This document shows, piece by piece, positions 20,336 to 28,924 of a stretch of 64,000 nt of DNA (positions are counted from its first letter, which is position 1; each line of letters opens with the position of its first letter). A model generated the notes under the pieces. It was not told the origin of the DNA. It was given only the letters and a program-made list of their open reading frames with translations, and made no database searches. A program made the position numbers and the translations under genes. Source of the DNA: Dickeya fangzhongdai (lineage in GTDB: Bacteria; Pseudomonadota; Gammaproteobacteria; Enterobacterales; Enterobacteriaceae); contig NZ_CP025003.1 of NCBI RefSeq assembly GCF_002812485.1, positions 930,001-994,000 on the forward strand, in the 5' to 3' direction.

Positions 20336-20377
20336 TTTTTTTGTTTTCAATATCATCAGGGTACAGGAAATAATTAC

Positions 20378-22942
20378 ATGAATAAGCATCTCTATTTGAT
20401 GATGATACTCGGCGTATCATCAACGGCGACGGCTGCCGAACAGACGACTCGGACAGAAAATACCTCTGCTGGTAAACCGGCGGCAGAAAAGAAAAATACC
20501 GATGAGGATACCATCCTGGTTCGCTCCACTCCCACCAGCCAGACGATGGGAACCCAGGTGATTACCAGCGAGCAGATTCAGCGTCGGCCGACACGTAACG
20601 GCAGCGTCACGGAATTATTGCGCTCCAACCCAAACGTGCGTTTTTCTAATAGCCTCGACAGCAGCCAGACGCCCGGTGAACTGGCGCCGGAAAACGTGTC
20701 GTTTCATGGCGAGAAGTTTTACCAAAATAACTACATGATCGACGGGTTATCCAACAATAACGTCATCAACCCCGGCGCGAATAATGGCGAACTGAGCAAT
20801 ACACCGGATGGATATTCACCAACCGACCTGCCTGCCGGCGGCGCGCAATCATTCTGGATTAACTCGGAGTTGATCGAGCAATTACAGGTATTCGACAGCA
20901 ATATCTCCGCGAAATATGGCGACTTTACCGGCGGCGTGGTCGATGCCAAATTAAAAGACCCGAAACTGGACCGCGCTTCCGGCAGGGTTTCTTATCGCAC
21001 CACCCGCGACAGCTGGACCCGTTATCATATTGACGACGATATTGAAGGTGACTTTTATTCAGCCAGCCAGCTCTATTATCAGCCGAAATTCCGCAAGAAT
21101 TTTTATTCCGCCACCTTTAATCAGCCATTAAGCGACAAGGCCGGATTTATTTTTGCCTATAACCGCCAGCAGTCGTCGATCCCGTTTTATAACAGCGTCA
21201 TGGACGAATGGGTCACGCAGAAGCGCGAGGCGGAAACCTATTTGCTCAAAGGCACTTATCTGGCGGATAACGGCGATATTTTCCGCCTGACCGGTATGTA
21301 CGCGCCGCATGAATCCGGCTATTACAAAAAAGACATCAAAAACGGCGGCTATACCAATACCGGCGGCGGCTATCGCGGCAATATCGAGTGGGAACACAAT
21401 GCGGACTGGGGGAAAGTGAGCAGTCTGGCGGGTTACCAGTTTGAGGAAAACCGCATCGAGCATGAGGGCGATACCTATCAGTCCTGGTATCGCTATAACC
21501 GCACATCCCGGTTTGTTTCCAATGTTGTGGACTGGGGTACGGGGGTAGCGGGTAACTCCCAGCTATCGGGAATCGGTGGTTATGGCAAATATGCCACAGA
21601 AAAACAGACCTTCACGTTCAAACAGGATTACGAGCTCAACCCGCTGGCGTTGTGGGGCACCAGCCATCAGTTGGATATGGGCTGGCAGGTAGATTCTTAC
21701 CGCGCGCAATATCGCCGTTTTAGCAATGTGTATACCAGTCGTAATACGCCCACCATCAGCACCAGCGTGGTGTGCCAGGCCGGCGACGACTTCTGTATTA
21801 ATGGCGAGCAGTATTACCGCAATCGCAATCTGTTCCCGGCGCGTCAGGTGGAAGGCAATTACGTCAACTATGCGGTGTATTTGCAGGACAGCGTCAGTTA
21901 CCAGAACCTGGAAGTGACGCCGGGCGTGCGCCTGCAGTATGACGATTACCTGAAAAACCTGAACATCGCCCCACGTCTGGCGGCGTCTTACGATGTGTTT
22001 GGCGATCGCTCCACCCGTGTTTTCGGCGGCGCCAACCGTTACTACGCCCAGAACATGCTGGCGTACAAACTGCGCTCCGGGATCAACGAGTCGGTAGTGC
22101 AGAGTCGTACCAGCGCCGGCAGCAGCTGGACCAGCAGTAATACCAGTTATGGCAGTTATGACTACGATATTTCCGACCTGAAAACGCCGTACAGCGACGA
22201 GCTGTCGCTGGGGCTGTCGCAGCGGGTGTACGACACCGTGTGGACGCTGAAATGGGTTAATCGCCAGGGGCGTAACCAGTTCGGCCGCAGCAATGGAACC
22301 GATGACAGCGGTCAACGCTATTACTACCTGACCAATGATGCCCGCACCGAAGGCAATACGCTTTCGCTGACGGTGGAACCTATCAGCCCGTATAAACTGA
22401 AATACGCCGATGTTCGCTGGGGGCTGAGCGCCAGCATGGCGGATAACAAGACCAGCTCACAGCTTTACTACGACCAGGGAAACCTGGACGACAGCAAGGT
22501 GATTTTCAAAGGCCGCCTGACCGATCGTCGTGACATGGACGCGCTTGACTACAACACCCCGTGGTCGGTGGCGTTGAATATCAACACCTATTTCCCGGCC
22601 ATTCGTCTTAACTGGGATCATAACCTGGCCTATACCTCCGGTTACAAAGGCTACCGTACCTCCAGCGTTACCTGCTCCGGCAGTTCCAGCAGCGTCAGCG
22701 CCTGCGGCGATTATACCGGTAGCGCCACGCTGTATACCGAGCGCCAGTATCAGGATTACGTCTCCTACGACTGGCGATTCAACTACTCCTTGCCCACCTA
22801 TAAAAACCAGTCGCTGGACCTGACGCTGGATGTGATCAACGTGCTCGACAACGTGATCGCCACCTCGCAGGAGACTTCCGGCAATACGGTGACCTACAAG
22901 CTGGGTCGTCAGTTCTGGCTGGGTGTGGCTTACAACTGGTAA
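20378..22942 (+). CDS. TonB-dependent outer-membrane receptor (FusA/YddB-like)
   Basis: The 854-residue precursor has a signal peptide ending near ATAA (residue 20), a TonB box DTILV at residues 44-48, and a plug domain (TSEQIQRRPTRNGSVTELLRSNPNVRF, NNYMIDGLSNNN). A 22-strand-type barrel rich in Tyr and Trp follows, ending in a strand that closes GRQFWLGVAYNW. A paired-Cys extracellular loop (VVCQAGDDFC) is visible. It is the importer of the operon; the substrate is unproven, but neighbours suggest an iron-sulfur protein such as plant ferredoxin rather than a siderophore, since no siderophore genes accompany it. Confidence 0.9.
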   Translation: MNKHLYLMMILGVSSTATAAEQTTRTENTSAGKPAAEKKNTDEDTILVRSTPTSQTMGTQVITSEQIQRRPTRNGSVTELLRSNPNVRFSNSLDSSQTPGELAPENVSFHGEKFYQNNYMIDGLSNNNVINPGANNGELSNTPDGYSPTDLPAGGAQSFWINSELIEQLQVFDSNISAKYGDFTGGVVDAKLKDPKLDRASGRVSYRTTRDSWTRYHIDDDIEGDFYSASQLYYQPKFRKNFYSATFNQPLSDKAGFIFAYNRQQSSIPFYNSVMDEWVTQKREAETYLLKGTYLADNGDIFRLTGMYAPHESGYYKKDIKNGGYTNTGGGYRGNIEWEHNADWGKVSSLAGYQFEENRIEHEGDTYQSWYRYNRTSRFVSNVVDWGTGVAGNSQLSGIGGYGKYATEKQTFTFKQDYELNPLALWGTSHQLDMGWQVDSYRAQYRRFSNVYTSRNTPTISTSVVCQAGDDFCINGEQYYRNRNLFPARQVEGNYVNYAVYLQDSVSYQNLEVTPGVRLQYDDYLKNLNIAPRLAASYDVFGDRSTRVFGGANRYYAQNMLAYKLRSGINESVVQSRTSAGSSWTSSNTSYGSYDYDISDLKTPYSDELSLGLSQRVYDTVWTLKWVNRQGRNQFGRSNGTDDSGQRYYYLTNDARTEGNTLSLTVEPISPYKLKYADVRWGLSASMADNKTSSQLYYDQGNLDDSKVIFKGRLTDRRDMDALDYNTPWSVALNINTYFPAIRLNWDHNLAYTSGYKGYRTSSVTCSGSSSSVSACGDYTGSATLYTERQYQDYVSYDWRFNYSLPTYKNQSLDLTLDVINVLDNVIATSQETSGNTVTYKLGRQFWLGVAYNW

Positions 22943-22950
22943 TGGTCTGA

Positions 22951-22981
22951 CGCCGGGAACGGGTGCGTCCCGTTCCCGGCG
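22951..22981 (+). other. Strong hairpin without T tract between receptor and protease genes
   Basis: A perfect 13-bp stem (CGCCGGGAACGGG, loop TGCGT, complement) lies 8 bp after the receptor stop and lacks a following T run. It may stabilise the upstream mRNA or reduce read-through, setting more receptor than downstream proteins. This role is inferred. Confidence 0.6.
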
Positions 22982-23041
22982 ATAACACAGTGATTGCCTG
23001 AGATATCCCGTCGGTTTTACATACCCATGATTGAGCGATTA

Positions 23042-25816
23042 ATGAGAAAAATGACTTCCCGCTGGATAGGTACGATAGCGTTCTGTCTGTTCAGCGCGCT
23101 GGCCTCAGCGCAAACCGTCACCAGCCCGTTGCCGGTGATCACCGAAGGGCAACTGGACAATGGCCTGCGTTACACCATTGTGCCGCTGGCCGGGCAGCAG
23201 CAACGGCTGGACATCCGGCTGAGCGTTGAATCCGGTTCGCTGGACGAGCAGGATGACGAGTCCGGCGTAGCGCATATGGTGGAGCACATGGTGTTTCGCG
23301 CCACGCGGGATTATCCGGCCGGTCTGGCGCAGACGTTGGGCCAGCAGGGCTGGGTTCGCGGTCAGCATTACAATGCGATGACCAATTACGAGCGCACGGT
23401 TTACATGCTGAGCCCGCCTGCCGGCAAGCCGTCTCTGGGGCTGGCGTTGAACGTGCTGGCGCAGATAGCCGGGCAGGCGCGCTTCGAGCCGGAGGACTGG
23501 CAGCGCGAGCGCCAGGTGATTCTGGAGGAGTGGCGCGGCAAGCTCGGTGTGGCGGAACGCATGAATCAACAGCGGGTGGCCGCTATCCGGCATGACTCCC
23601 GCTATCCCGATCGTCCGGTCATCGGTTCCGAAAGCGCGATCCAGACCACGCCGGTGACGGTGCTGCGCAATTTTTACGCCCGCTGGTATCACCCGCGGAA
23701 TATGCGCCTGATCGTGATCGGCGACCTGCAGCCCGAACAGGTGAAACAGGCGATTACGCAGGCGATGGGCACGCTGCCGGACGGCAAAATACCGCAGCGG
23801 GATCGGTATGAACCCGCATTGCGCCCGCAACTGCATGTGGTGCGCCTGCAGGACAGCCAGAGCAGCGTCAGCCAGGTGTCGTTCGTGTTCCGTTTTGATG
23901 ACGGGGCGGCCAGAGCGACAGACGAGCAGGGGCTGCGCCACCGTTTGATCAACCAGATCGCGCTGGACACCCTGAGCCGGCAGGTGCAGCGTCAACCGAT
24001 CGCTCCGGCAACGGCGGTTAGCAGTCTGGTGGTGCGCAAGTCCGACATCGGGCGTACCACGGTGGCGCTGGGGCTGTTCGCCTCGGTGCTGCCGGACGGC
24101 CACCCACAGGGGGTGACCGTGCTGTTGCAGGAGATTGCGCGCCTGCGCCATTACCCGCTCTACGAATCCGATATCGCGGCCGTCAAAGATGAGATCCGCC
24201 AGTCGGCGGAGAAGATGGCGGCGACGTCGGAACAGCGCGAGTTTTCCGACTGGGTGCAGCAACTGGTGGTGTCCTGGCAGCAGGAGCGTCCTTATACCGG
24301 CAAACAACAGCTGGGGCAGCAGGTTCTGGCGGTGCTGAAAACCATTACCGCAGCGGATATCAATGCCTGCCTGCAGCGCTGGCTGTCATCGCCCGATCAA
24401 CTGGTGCAGTTCAGTGTTCCCGGCACTCTGCCGTTCACGCCGCCGTCGGCGGCCGATATTGAGCAACAGCGTCAGCAGGCGGCTCGCAGCGAGCTGGCGC
24501 CGCTACAAAAGCCTGTTGTGCGGGTAGCGCCGGCGTTGCCTGCGGCTGAAGGCCGTGGCGAGATCACCGGCGTGCGAGCGTTCCCTGAGCAGAAGGTGGA
24601 AGAGTGGCAACTGAGCAACGGCGATCGGCTGGTATGGCTGCGCAGCGCTCAGGCCGGCAAATCAGTGTCGCTGGCTGTGCAGTCGCCGGCCGGTTTTATG
24701 GCGCCGGGACGCGAGCCGTGGCTGTCCCAACTGGCCGGTCAGTTGATCAGCCAAAGCGGGCCGGCTGGCTGGAAAGGCCGGGATCTGAACGACTGGAAAA
24801 AAGAGCGGCGGCTATCGCTCAGTCTGGATTATCAGCCGGATGAACTGCGTTGGAGCGGCAGCGTCAGCCCGGACAAGCTGGACGCGCTGTTGCATCTCTA
24901 TCATGCGATGAATCGGTCGGCCGCTATTGATGAAAACGATATGCGCGATAGCCTGTCGGTGCTGAAGCGGCAACAGGTTACCCGCGAGCAGAGCGTTGGC
25001 TTCCGACGGGAGCGGGAGAGCGCCGAGCTGCAGTTCGGCAACGCGCCGACGCCTTTCCCGACGCCGACACAGCTGGATACCGTCACCACCGAACAGTTGG
25101 CGGATCAGTGGCGGCAGACCGTGGCGGCGCCGGTGACCTATTACCTGCTGGCGGACCTGCCGGCGGAGCAGTTGCGTCCGCTGGTGGAGCGCTATCTGGC
25201 TTCGCTGCCGCGTCAGGCTGGCGCGGAAAGCCCACAGCATCTGGCGCTGGCGGGGAAACGCGAGCGTGTCTCCGCCATCAATCTGGAACCGAAGGCGGAT
25301 ATCTACCTGTGGAGCTTCTCGCCGCAGACATGGACGCCGCAGCAGGCGGTGCAGGTGAATATCGCCTCCCGGCTGGCGGCCCGCTATCTCAAGGCCAGCC
25401 TGCGGGATGACGCGCAGGGAATTTATAACCTGAGGATGGAAAGCCGTCTGAATGATAAAAGTCAGCGTATTGAAACGTCGCTGCGTTTTACCACCTCGCC
25501 GCAGCGGGCGCAGGAATTGAGACGCAACGCGCAGCAGGTGCTGGAAACGCTGGCGGCGCGCATCACGCCGCAGGATGTGGAGCAGGAGCGCAAGCAGTTT
25601 ATCCACGGCGAGCGCGCTCGCCAGCAGGACAGCACCACCCTGATGTCGCGGCTGATGCTGAGTTACCGGAACTATCATGATCCCCGCTATCTGACCCAAC
25701 TGGATAGTCTGGCGCCGGCGATTACGTTTGAAGCGGTGCGCGATGCGGCGTCCCGGCTGTGGCATCCGCAGAATCAGGTGCTGTATATCACGTTGCCGCA
25801 GGAGAAAAAATCGTGA
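23042..25816 (+). CDS. Periplasmic M16 zinc protease (FusC/PqqL-like)
   Basis: From ATG 23042 the 924-residue precursor has a signal peptide (RWIGTIAFCLFSALASA) and the inverted zinc motif HxxEH at residues 78-82 (AHMVEHMVF), with the third ligand in ERQVILEEW about 80 residues on. Two M16 halves follow, about 500 and 400 residues; only the first has the catalytic motif, as in FusC and PqqL. Such enzymes degrade imported ferredoxin in the periplasm to free iron. An upstream in-frame ATG at 23027 is an alternative start. Confidence 0.88.
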   Translation: MRKMTSRWIGTIAFCLFSALASAQTVTSPLPVITEGQLDNGLRYTIVPLAGQQQRLDIRLSVESGSLDEQDDESGVAHMVEHMVFRATRDYPAGLAQTLGQQGWVRGQHYNAMTNYERTVYMLSPPAGKPSLGLALNVLAQIAGQARFEPEDWQRERQVILEEWRGKLGVAERMNQQRVAAIRHDSRYPDRPVIGSESAIQTTPVTVLRNFYARWYHPRNMRLIVIGDLQPEQVKQAITQAMGTLPDGKIPQRDRYEPALRPQLHVVRLQDSQSSVSQVSFVFRFDDGAARATDEQGLRHRLINQIALDTLSRQVQRQPIAPATAVSSLVVRKSDIGRTTVALGLFASVLPDGHPQGVTVLLQEIARLRHYPLYESDIAAVKDEIRQSAEKMAATSEQREFSDWVQQLVVSWQQERPYTGKQQLGQQVLAVLKTITAADINACLQRWLSSPDQLVQFSVPGTLPFTPPSAADIEQQRQQAARSELAPLQKPVVRVAPALPAAEGRGEITGVRAFPEQKVEEWQLSNGDRLVWLRSAQAGKSVSLAVQSPAGFMAPGREPWLSQLAGQLISQSGPAGWKGRDLNDWKKERRLSLSLDYQPDELRWSGSVSPDKLDALLHLYHAMNRSAAIDENDMRDSLSVLKRQQVTREQSVGFRRERESAELQFGNAPTPFPTPTQLDTVTTEQLADQWRQTVAAPVTYYLLADLPAEQLRPLVERYLASLPRQAGAESPQHLALAGKRERVSAINLEPKADIYLWSFSPQTWTPQQAVQVNIASRLAARYLKASLRDDAQGIYNLRMESRLNDKSQRIETSLRFTTSPQRAQELRRNAQQVLETLAARITPQDVEQERKQFIHGERARQQDSTTLMSRLMLSYRNYHDPRYLTQLDSLAPAITFEAVRDAASRLWHPQNQVLYITLPQEKKS

Positions 25817-27474
25817 AACCGTTCCTGCAGGCTTTTGCCCTGTTGTGCCGTCCGTTCTGGCTTAACCGGCGTTACTGGCAAAGCTGGATGCTGCTGGCTG
25901 CTATCGTGGCGATGGGCGGCAGCATTGTTTACCTCAACGTCCGCATCAATGACTGGAGCAAAACCTTTTATGATGCGCTGGGGGCATTCGACAGCGGCTT
26001 GCTTTACCGCCTGATCAAGGAATATTGCCTCTATATCCTGATTTATATCGGCGTCTTCGTGTATCAGGAATGGCTGACCAAACTGCTGATTATTCGCTGG
26101 CGCGAACAGATGACGGCGGCGTTTATCGACAGCTGGCTGGCGAAGCGCGCCTTTTATCGCCTGTCGCTGAGCGGCCGGGTGGATAACCCGGACCAGCGCA
26201 TCGCGCAGGATGTCGACCTGTTCGTCACCCAAACGGTGCGGCTGTTGGTGTCGTTTATCATCACCTTCGCCCAGCTGTTCTCGTTCCTGCTGATCCTGTG
26301 GGATCTTTCCGGCGTGCAGCAGTTCACGCTGTGGGGGCACAGCGTGACCGTCAGCGGTTATCTGGTATGGGTAGCGGTGATCTATACCTTGCTGGGCAGC
26401 CTGATTACCCAGTGGATCGGCAAACGGCTGCATGGCATCAACTACCATAAACAGCAGGCGGAAGCGGATTTCCGCGCCTCGCTGCTGCGCAAACACGACA
26501 GCGCGGAGCAGATTGCGCTGTACGGCGGCGAGCGGCAGGAAAAGCGCCAACTGGGCGGTTATTTTTCGTCGATCGTCAGCAACTGGCGTTCGCTGATGAA
26601 TGCCGAGCGCAACCTGGGCCTGTTTACCGTCGGCTATACCCGCGTCAGCCTGATTGTGCCGGTATTCGCCGCGCTGCCCGCGTTTCTCAGCAAGACCGTC
26701 ACGCTCGGCGGGCTGATGCAGATTCGCAGCGCGTTCGGGCAGGTGCACAGCGCGCTGAGCTGGTTTATTCGGGTGTATTACTCGCTGGTGGAACTCTCCG
26801 CCAGCATGACGCGTCTGGATCAGTTCCGGCGGGAAATCGAGGCGCATCAGGATACGGCGATACCTGTCGTACAAGGTGAGCAACTGCAGGTGGAGCGGCT
26901 CAGTTTCTCCACCCCGCAGGGACAACCGCTGCTGCGCAACGTGACGTTCCAGTGCGCGCCCGGCAGTTGGAACCGGCTTTCCGGCCACAGCGGGCTGGGG
27001 AAATCGACCCTGCTGCGCACGCTGGCCGGGTTGTGGCCCTATTACCACGGCGCCTGGCAGGCCGGGCGCGGCCATTCGTTGCTGTTGCCGCAACAAAGCT
27101 ATCTGGGGCAGGGAGCGCTGGCGGAGGTAATTTGTTATCCGCGGGCGCCGCTGGACGATGAAGCGGCGTTGCGTCGGGTGTTGGATCAGGTTGGTCTGGG
27201 CGACTGGGGCGACCGATTACAGCAGCAGATGAACTGGGATCGGGTGTTCTCCGGCGGCGAACGGCAGCGGCTGGCGCTGGCGCGGGCGCTGGTCAACCGT
27301 CCGGATCACCTGTATCTGGACGAGGCCACCAGCCATCTCGACCAGCATGCGGCCCGGCACCTGCTGGGGGTGATCCGACAGGCATTGCCGGATTGCACCG
27401 TGATCGCGGTAACTCACCAGCAGGAATTGGCCGATCTGTTCCATTATCACATCGATCTGGCTGCTTTCCGCTAA
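25813..27474 (+). CDS. SbmA/BacA-type ABC transporter, membrane and ATPase fused (FusD/YddA-like)
   Basis: A GTG at 25813 overlaps the protease stop (GTGA), showing coupling, and gives 553 residues. The first 330 residues are an SbmA/BacA-like membrane domain (RRYWQSWMLLAAIV, LTKLLIIRWREQMTAAFIDSWL, NPDQRIAQDVDLF). The ATPase domain has Walker A GHSGLGKST, signature FSGGERQRLALARAL and Walker B HLYLDEATSHLD. As in yddA beside pqqL in E. coli, it probably moves peptides or breakdown products; the direction is not certain. Confidence 0.88.
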   Translation: MKPFLQAFALLCRPFWLNRRYWQSWMLLAAIVAMGGSIVYLNVRINDWSKTFYDALGAFDSGLLYRLIKEYCLYILIYIGVFVYQEWLTKLLIIRWREQMTAAFIDSWLAKRAFYRLSLSGRVDNPDQRIAQDVDLFVTQTVRLLVSFIITFAQLFSFLLILWDLSGVQQFTLWGHSVTVSGYLVWVAVIYTLLGSLITQWIGKRLHGINYHKQQAEADFRASLLRKHDSAEQIALYGGERQEKRQLGGYFSSIVSNWRSLMNAERNLGLFTVGYTRVSLIVPVFAALPAFLSKTVTLGGLMQIRSAFGQVHSALSWFIRVYYSLVELSASMTRLDQFRREIEAHQDTAIPVVQGEQLQVERLSFSTPQGQPLLRNVTFQCAPGSWNRLSGHSGLGKSTLLRTLAGLWPYYHGAWQAGRGHSLLLPQQSYLGQGALAEVICYPRAPLDDEAALRRVLDQVGLGDWGDRLQQQMNWDRVFSGGERQRLALARALVNRPDHLYLDEATSHLDQHAARHLLGVIRQALPDCTVIAVTHQQELADLFHYHIDLAAFR

Positions 27475-27593
27475 CCCTTCTCCCTTCGGCCGGGGTGACG
27501 TTTTTCTCGGGATGAACGTTTCCCCGGCCCGTCTGAACAATGGTAATCTTGACGGCATGTACGCGCCGTGGATTAACCGGCGCGAATTTTCAC

Positions 27594-27621
27594 GGCACTT
27601 TCTGCCGGCGGCGCACTCAAA
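27594..27621 (+). promoter_or_regulatory. Candidate sigma-E promoter of yfeY
   Basis: GGCACTT at 27594 and TCAAA at 27617 with a 16-bp spacer differ from the RpoE -35 (GGAACTT) in one base. yfeY is known in E. coli as an RpoE-regulated lipoprotein gene, which supports the reading. Confidence 0.5.
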
Positions 27622-27684
27622 GAGCCAGCGCTATGGCAGGGCCGGCTCGTTGAGTCGGCGCCGTTTTATGTTGAGGAGTCGAGA

Positions 27685-28275
27685 GTGACAAAAGTGCGTC
27701 CGTTGTTTCTGGCTTTCCCGTTATTGCTGGCGGGGTGCAGTACCCTTTCCAGTTTTTCCTGGTCCAGTTTGTCGCCGTTCAACTGGTTCGGCCATCGTTT
27801 GACGGTATCGGACGCCGGCGTCGGGGACATTAATGCCAAAACGCCGATGCTGGAGTCAGCGTTGAACGACGCGCTGAACGGTGACTATCGCCTGCGCGGC
27901 GGTATGGAAACCCGCAACGGCAAGCTGGTATCGATCTATGAAGCGCTCAAGGATGACAGCGTCAGGCTGGAAATCAGCGGCGCGCCGAAAGGCCAGGTCA
28001 AACAGGTGGCGGTGATGGACAAGGCGATCGCCAGCGAATGGGGCGTGAAAATCGGCGATGAATTCAGTTCGCTTTACAGCAAGGCGTTTGGCCTCTGCCA
28101 GCCGGGACAAGGCGCGGATGCCCGCAGCGTTGAATGCGTGGCGCCGCAGGGTAAACACGTCAGCTACCTGTTCTCCGGCGACTGGAGCGGTCCGGAAGGG
28201 CTGATGCCGTCCGATGATATTCTCAAAAACTGGAAGGTCAGCAAAATCGTCTGGCATGCGCAGGAACGAGAATAA
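27685..28275 (+). CDS. yfeY: RpoE-regulated lipoprotein YfeY
   Basis: GTG start behind GAGGAGTCGAGA. The 196 residues begin with a lipoprotein signal (LFLAFPLLLAGC, Cys18) followed by PFNWFG and match YfeY throughout: ALNDALNGDYRLRGGMETRNG, GVKIGDEFSSLYSKAFGLC and the end GPEGLMPSDDILKNWKVSKIVW. Function is unknown; in E. coli it belongs to the envelope-stress regulon and is next to yfeX. Here it is separated from yfeX by the glycosyltransferase and transposon region. Confidence 0.93.
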   Translation: MTKVRPLFLAFPLLLAGCSTLSSFSWSSLSPFNWFGHRLTVSDAGVGDINAKTPMLESALNDALNGDYRLRGGMETRNGKLVSIYEALKDDSVRLEISGAPKGQVKQVAVMDKAIASEWGVKIGDEFSSLYSKAFGLCQPGQGADARSVECVAPQGKHVSYLFSGDWSGPEGLMPSDDILKNWKVSKIVWHAQERE

Positions 28276-28721
28276 TTAATCAGTATTATTTATTAATGCA
28301 TGGCCGGGATGAGGTTGTCCCGGTTCATGCCGCCGCCGCGTTTGGCGCTGTAATGCAATTTTTATCAGATTTATTGTTGAAGTTTGTTAAAGAATTTGGC
28401 GCTTATTCTATGCTGAATTACTGAAAAATCCCCTGATGACTCACTACTTTTATTACCTTTCATCATCGTTCCCTCCACGTCCTGTTCCACTGGTTTGTCA
28501 TTTCTTCTGAATATGATCCGGATCGCATCCGGTGCTGTATCTGCGCCGGCCTGACGCTAACATATAAATCTGCATACAGATTGCCGACATGAGGCGCTGT
28601 GTACGGCCGGCAGCCGACAGCGGTACCGTTGGCTGCGGATATCACCTGTACAGGAAGTCAGATGTGCGCATTCGCATCGCGTCTGGATCCGCACACCGAT
28701 AATGATCAATAAGGAGTTTTG
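28276..28721. other. Intergenic region upstream of the glycosyltransferase gene
   Basis: No gene is supported in these 446 bp. A GC-rich stem (CCGGGAT...GTCCCGG) lies just after yfeY. AATCTGCATACAGATT (28567-28582) is a 6-bp-arm palindrome that could be an operator. AAGGAG at 28711 is the ribosome-binding site of the following gene. Confidence 0.5.
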
Positions 28722-28892
28722 ATGTCCCACATCCTGATGGCCGCGGTGGCAACGCCGGGGCATGTTTATCCTATGCTGACCATTGCCCGTCATCTGCTGA
28801 CCAAAGGGCACCGGGTAACCCTGTTCAGCGGCGCGTTGTTTCGTGAGCAGGCGCAGGCCGCCGGCGTTGGATTTGTCGCGTTCGACGAACAG
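28722..28892 (+). pseudogene. GT1-family UDP-glycosyltransferase, 5' part (cut by transposon)
   Basis: The first 57 codons from ATG 28722 (MSHILMAAVATPGHVYPMLTI) are the N-terminal nucleotide-fold entry of macrolide/zeaxanthin-type glycosyltransferases. The reading is broken by the Tn3-family element after AACAG and resumes in the same frame at 41550. Any translation product would run about 11 codons into the transposon inverted repeat and stop. Confidence 0.9.
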
Positions 28893-28924
28893 GGGTCCGC
28901 TTGGAAAACGGAAATTATCCTACG

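Noticed and set aside
23105..24307. Long open frames antisense to the M16 protease, ABC transporter and ptsI genes
   Set aside because: They mirror highly biased coding sequence and show no start sites or protein-family features.
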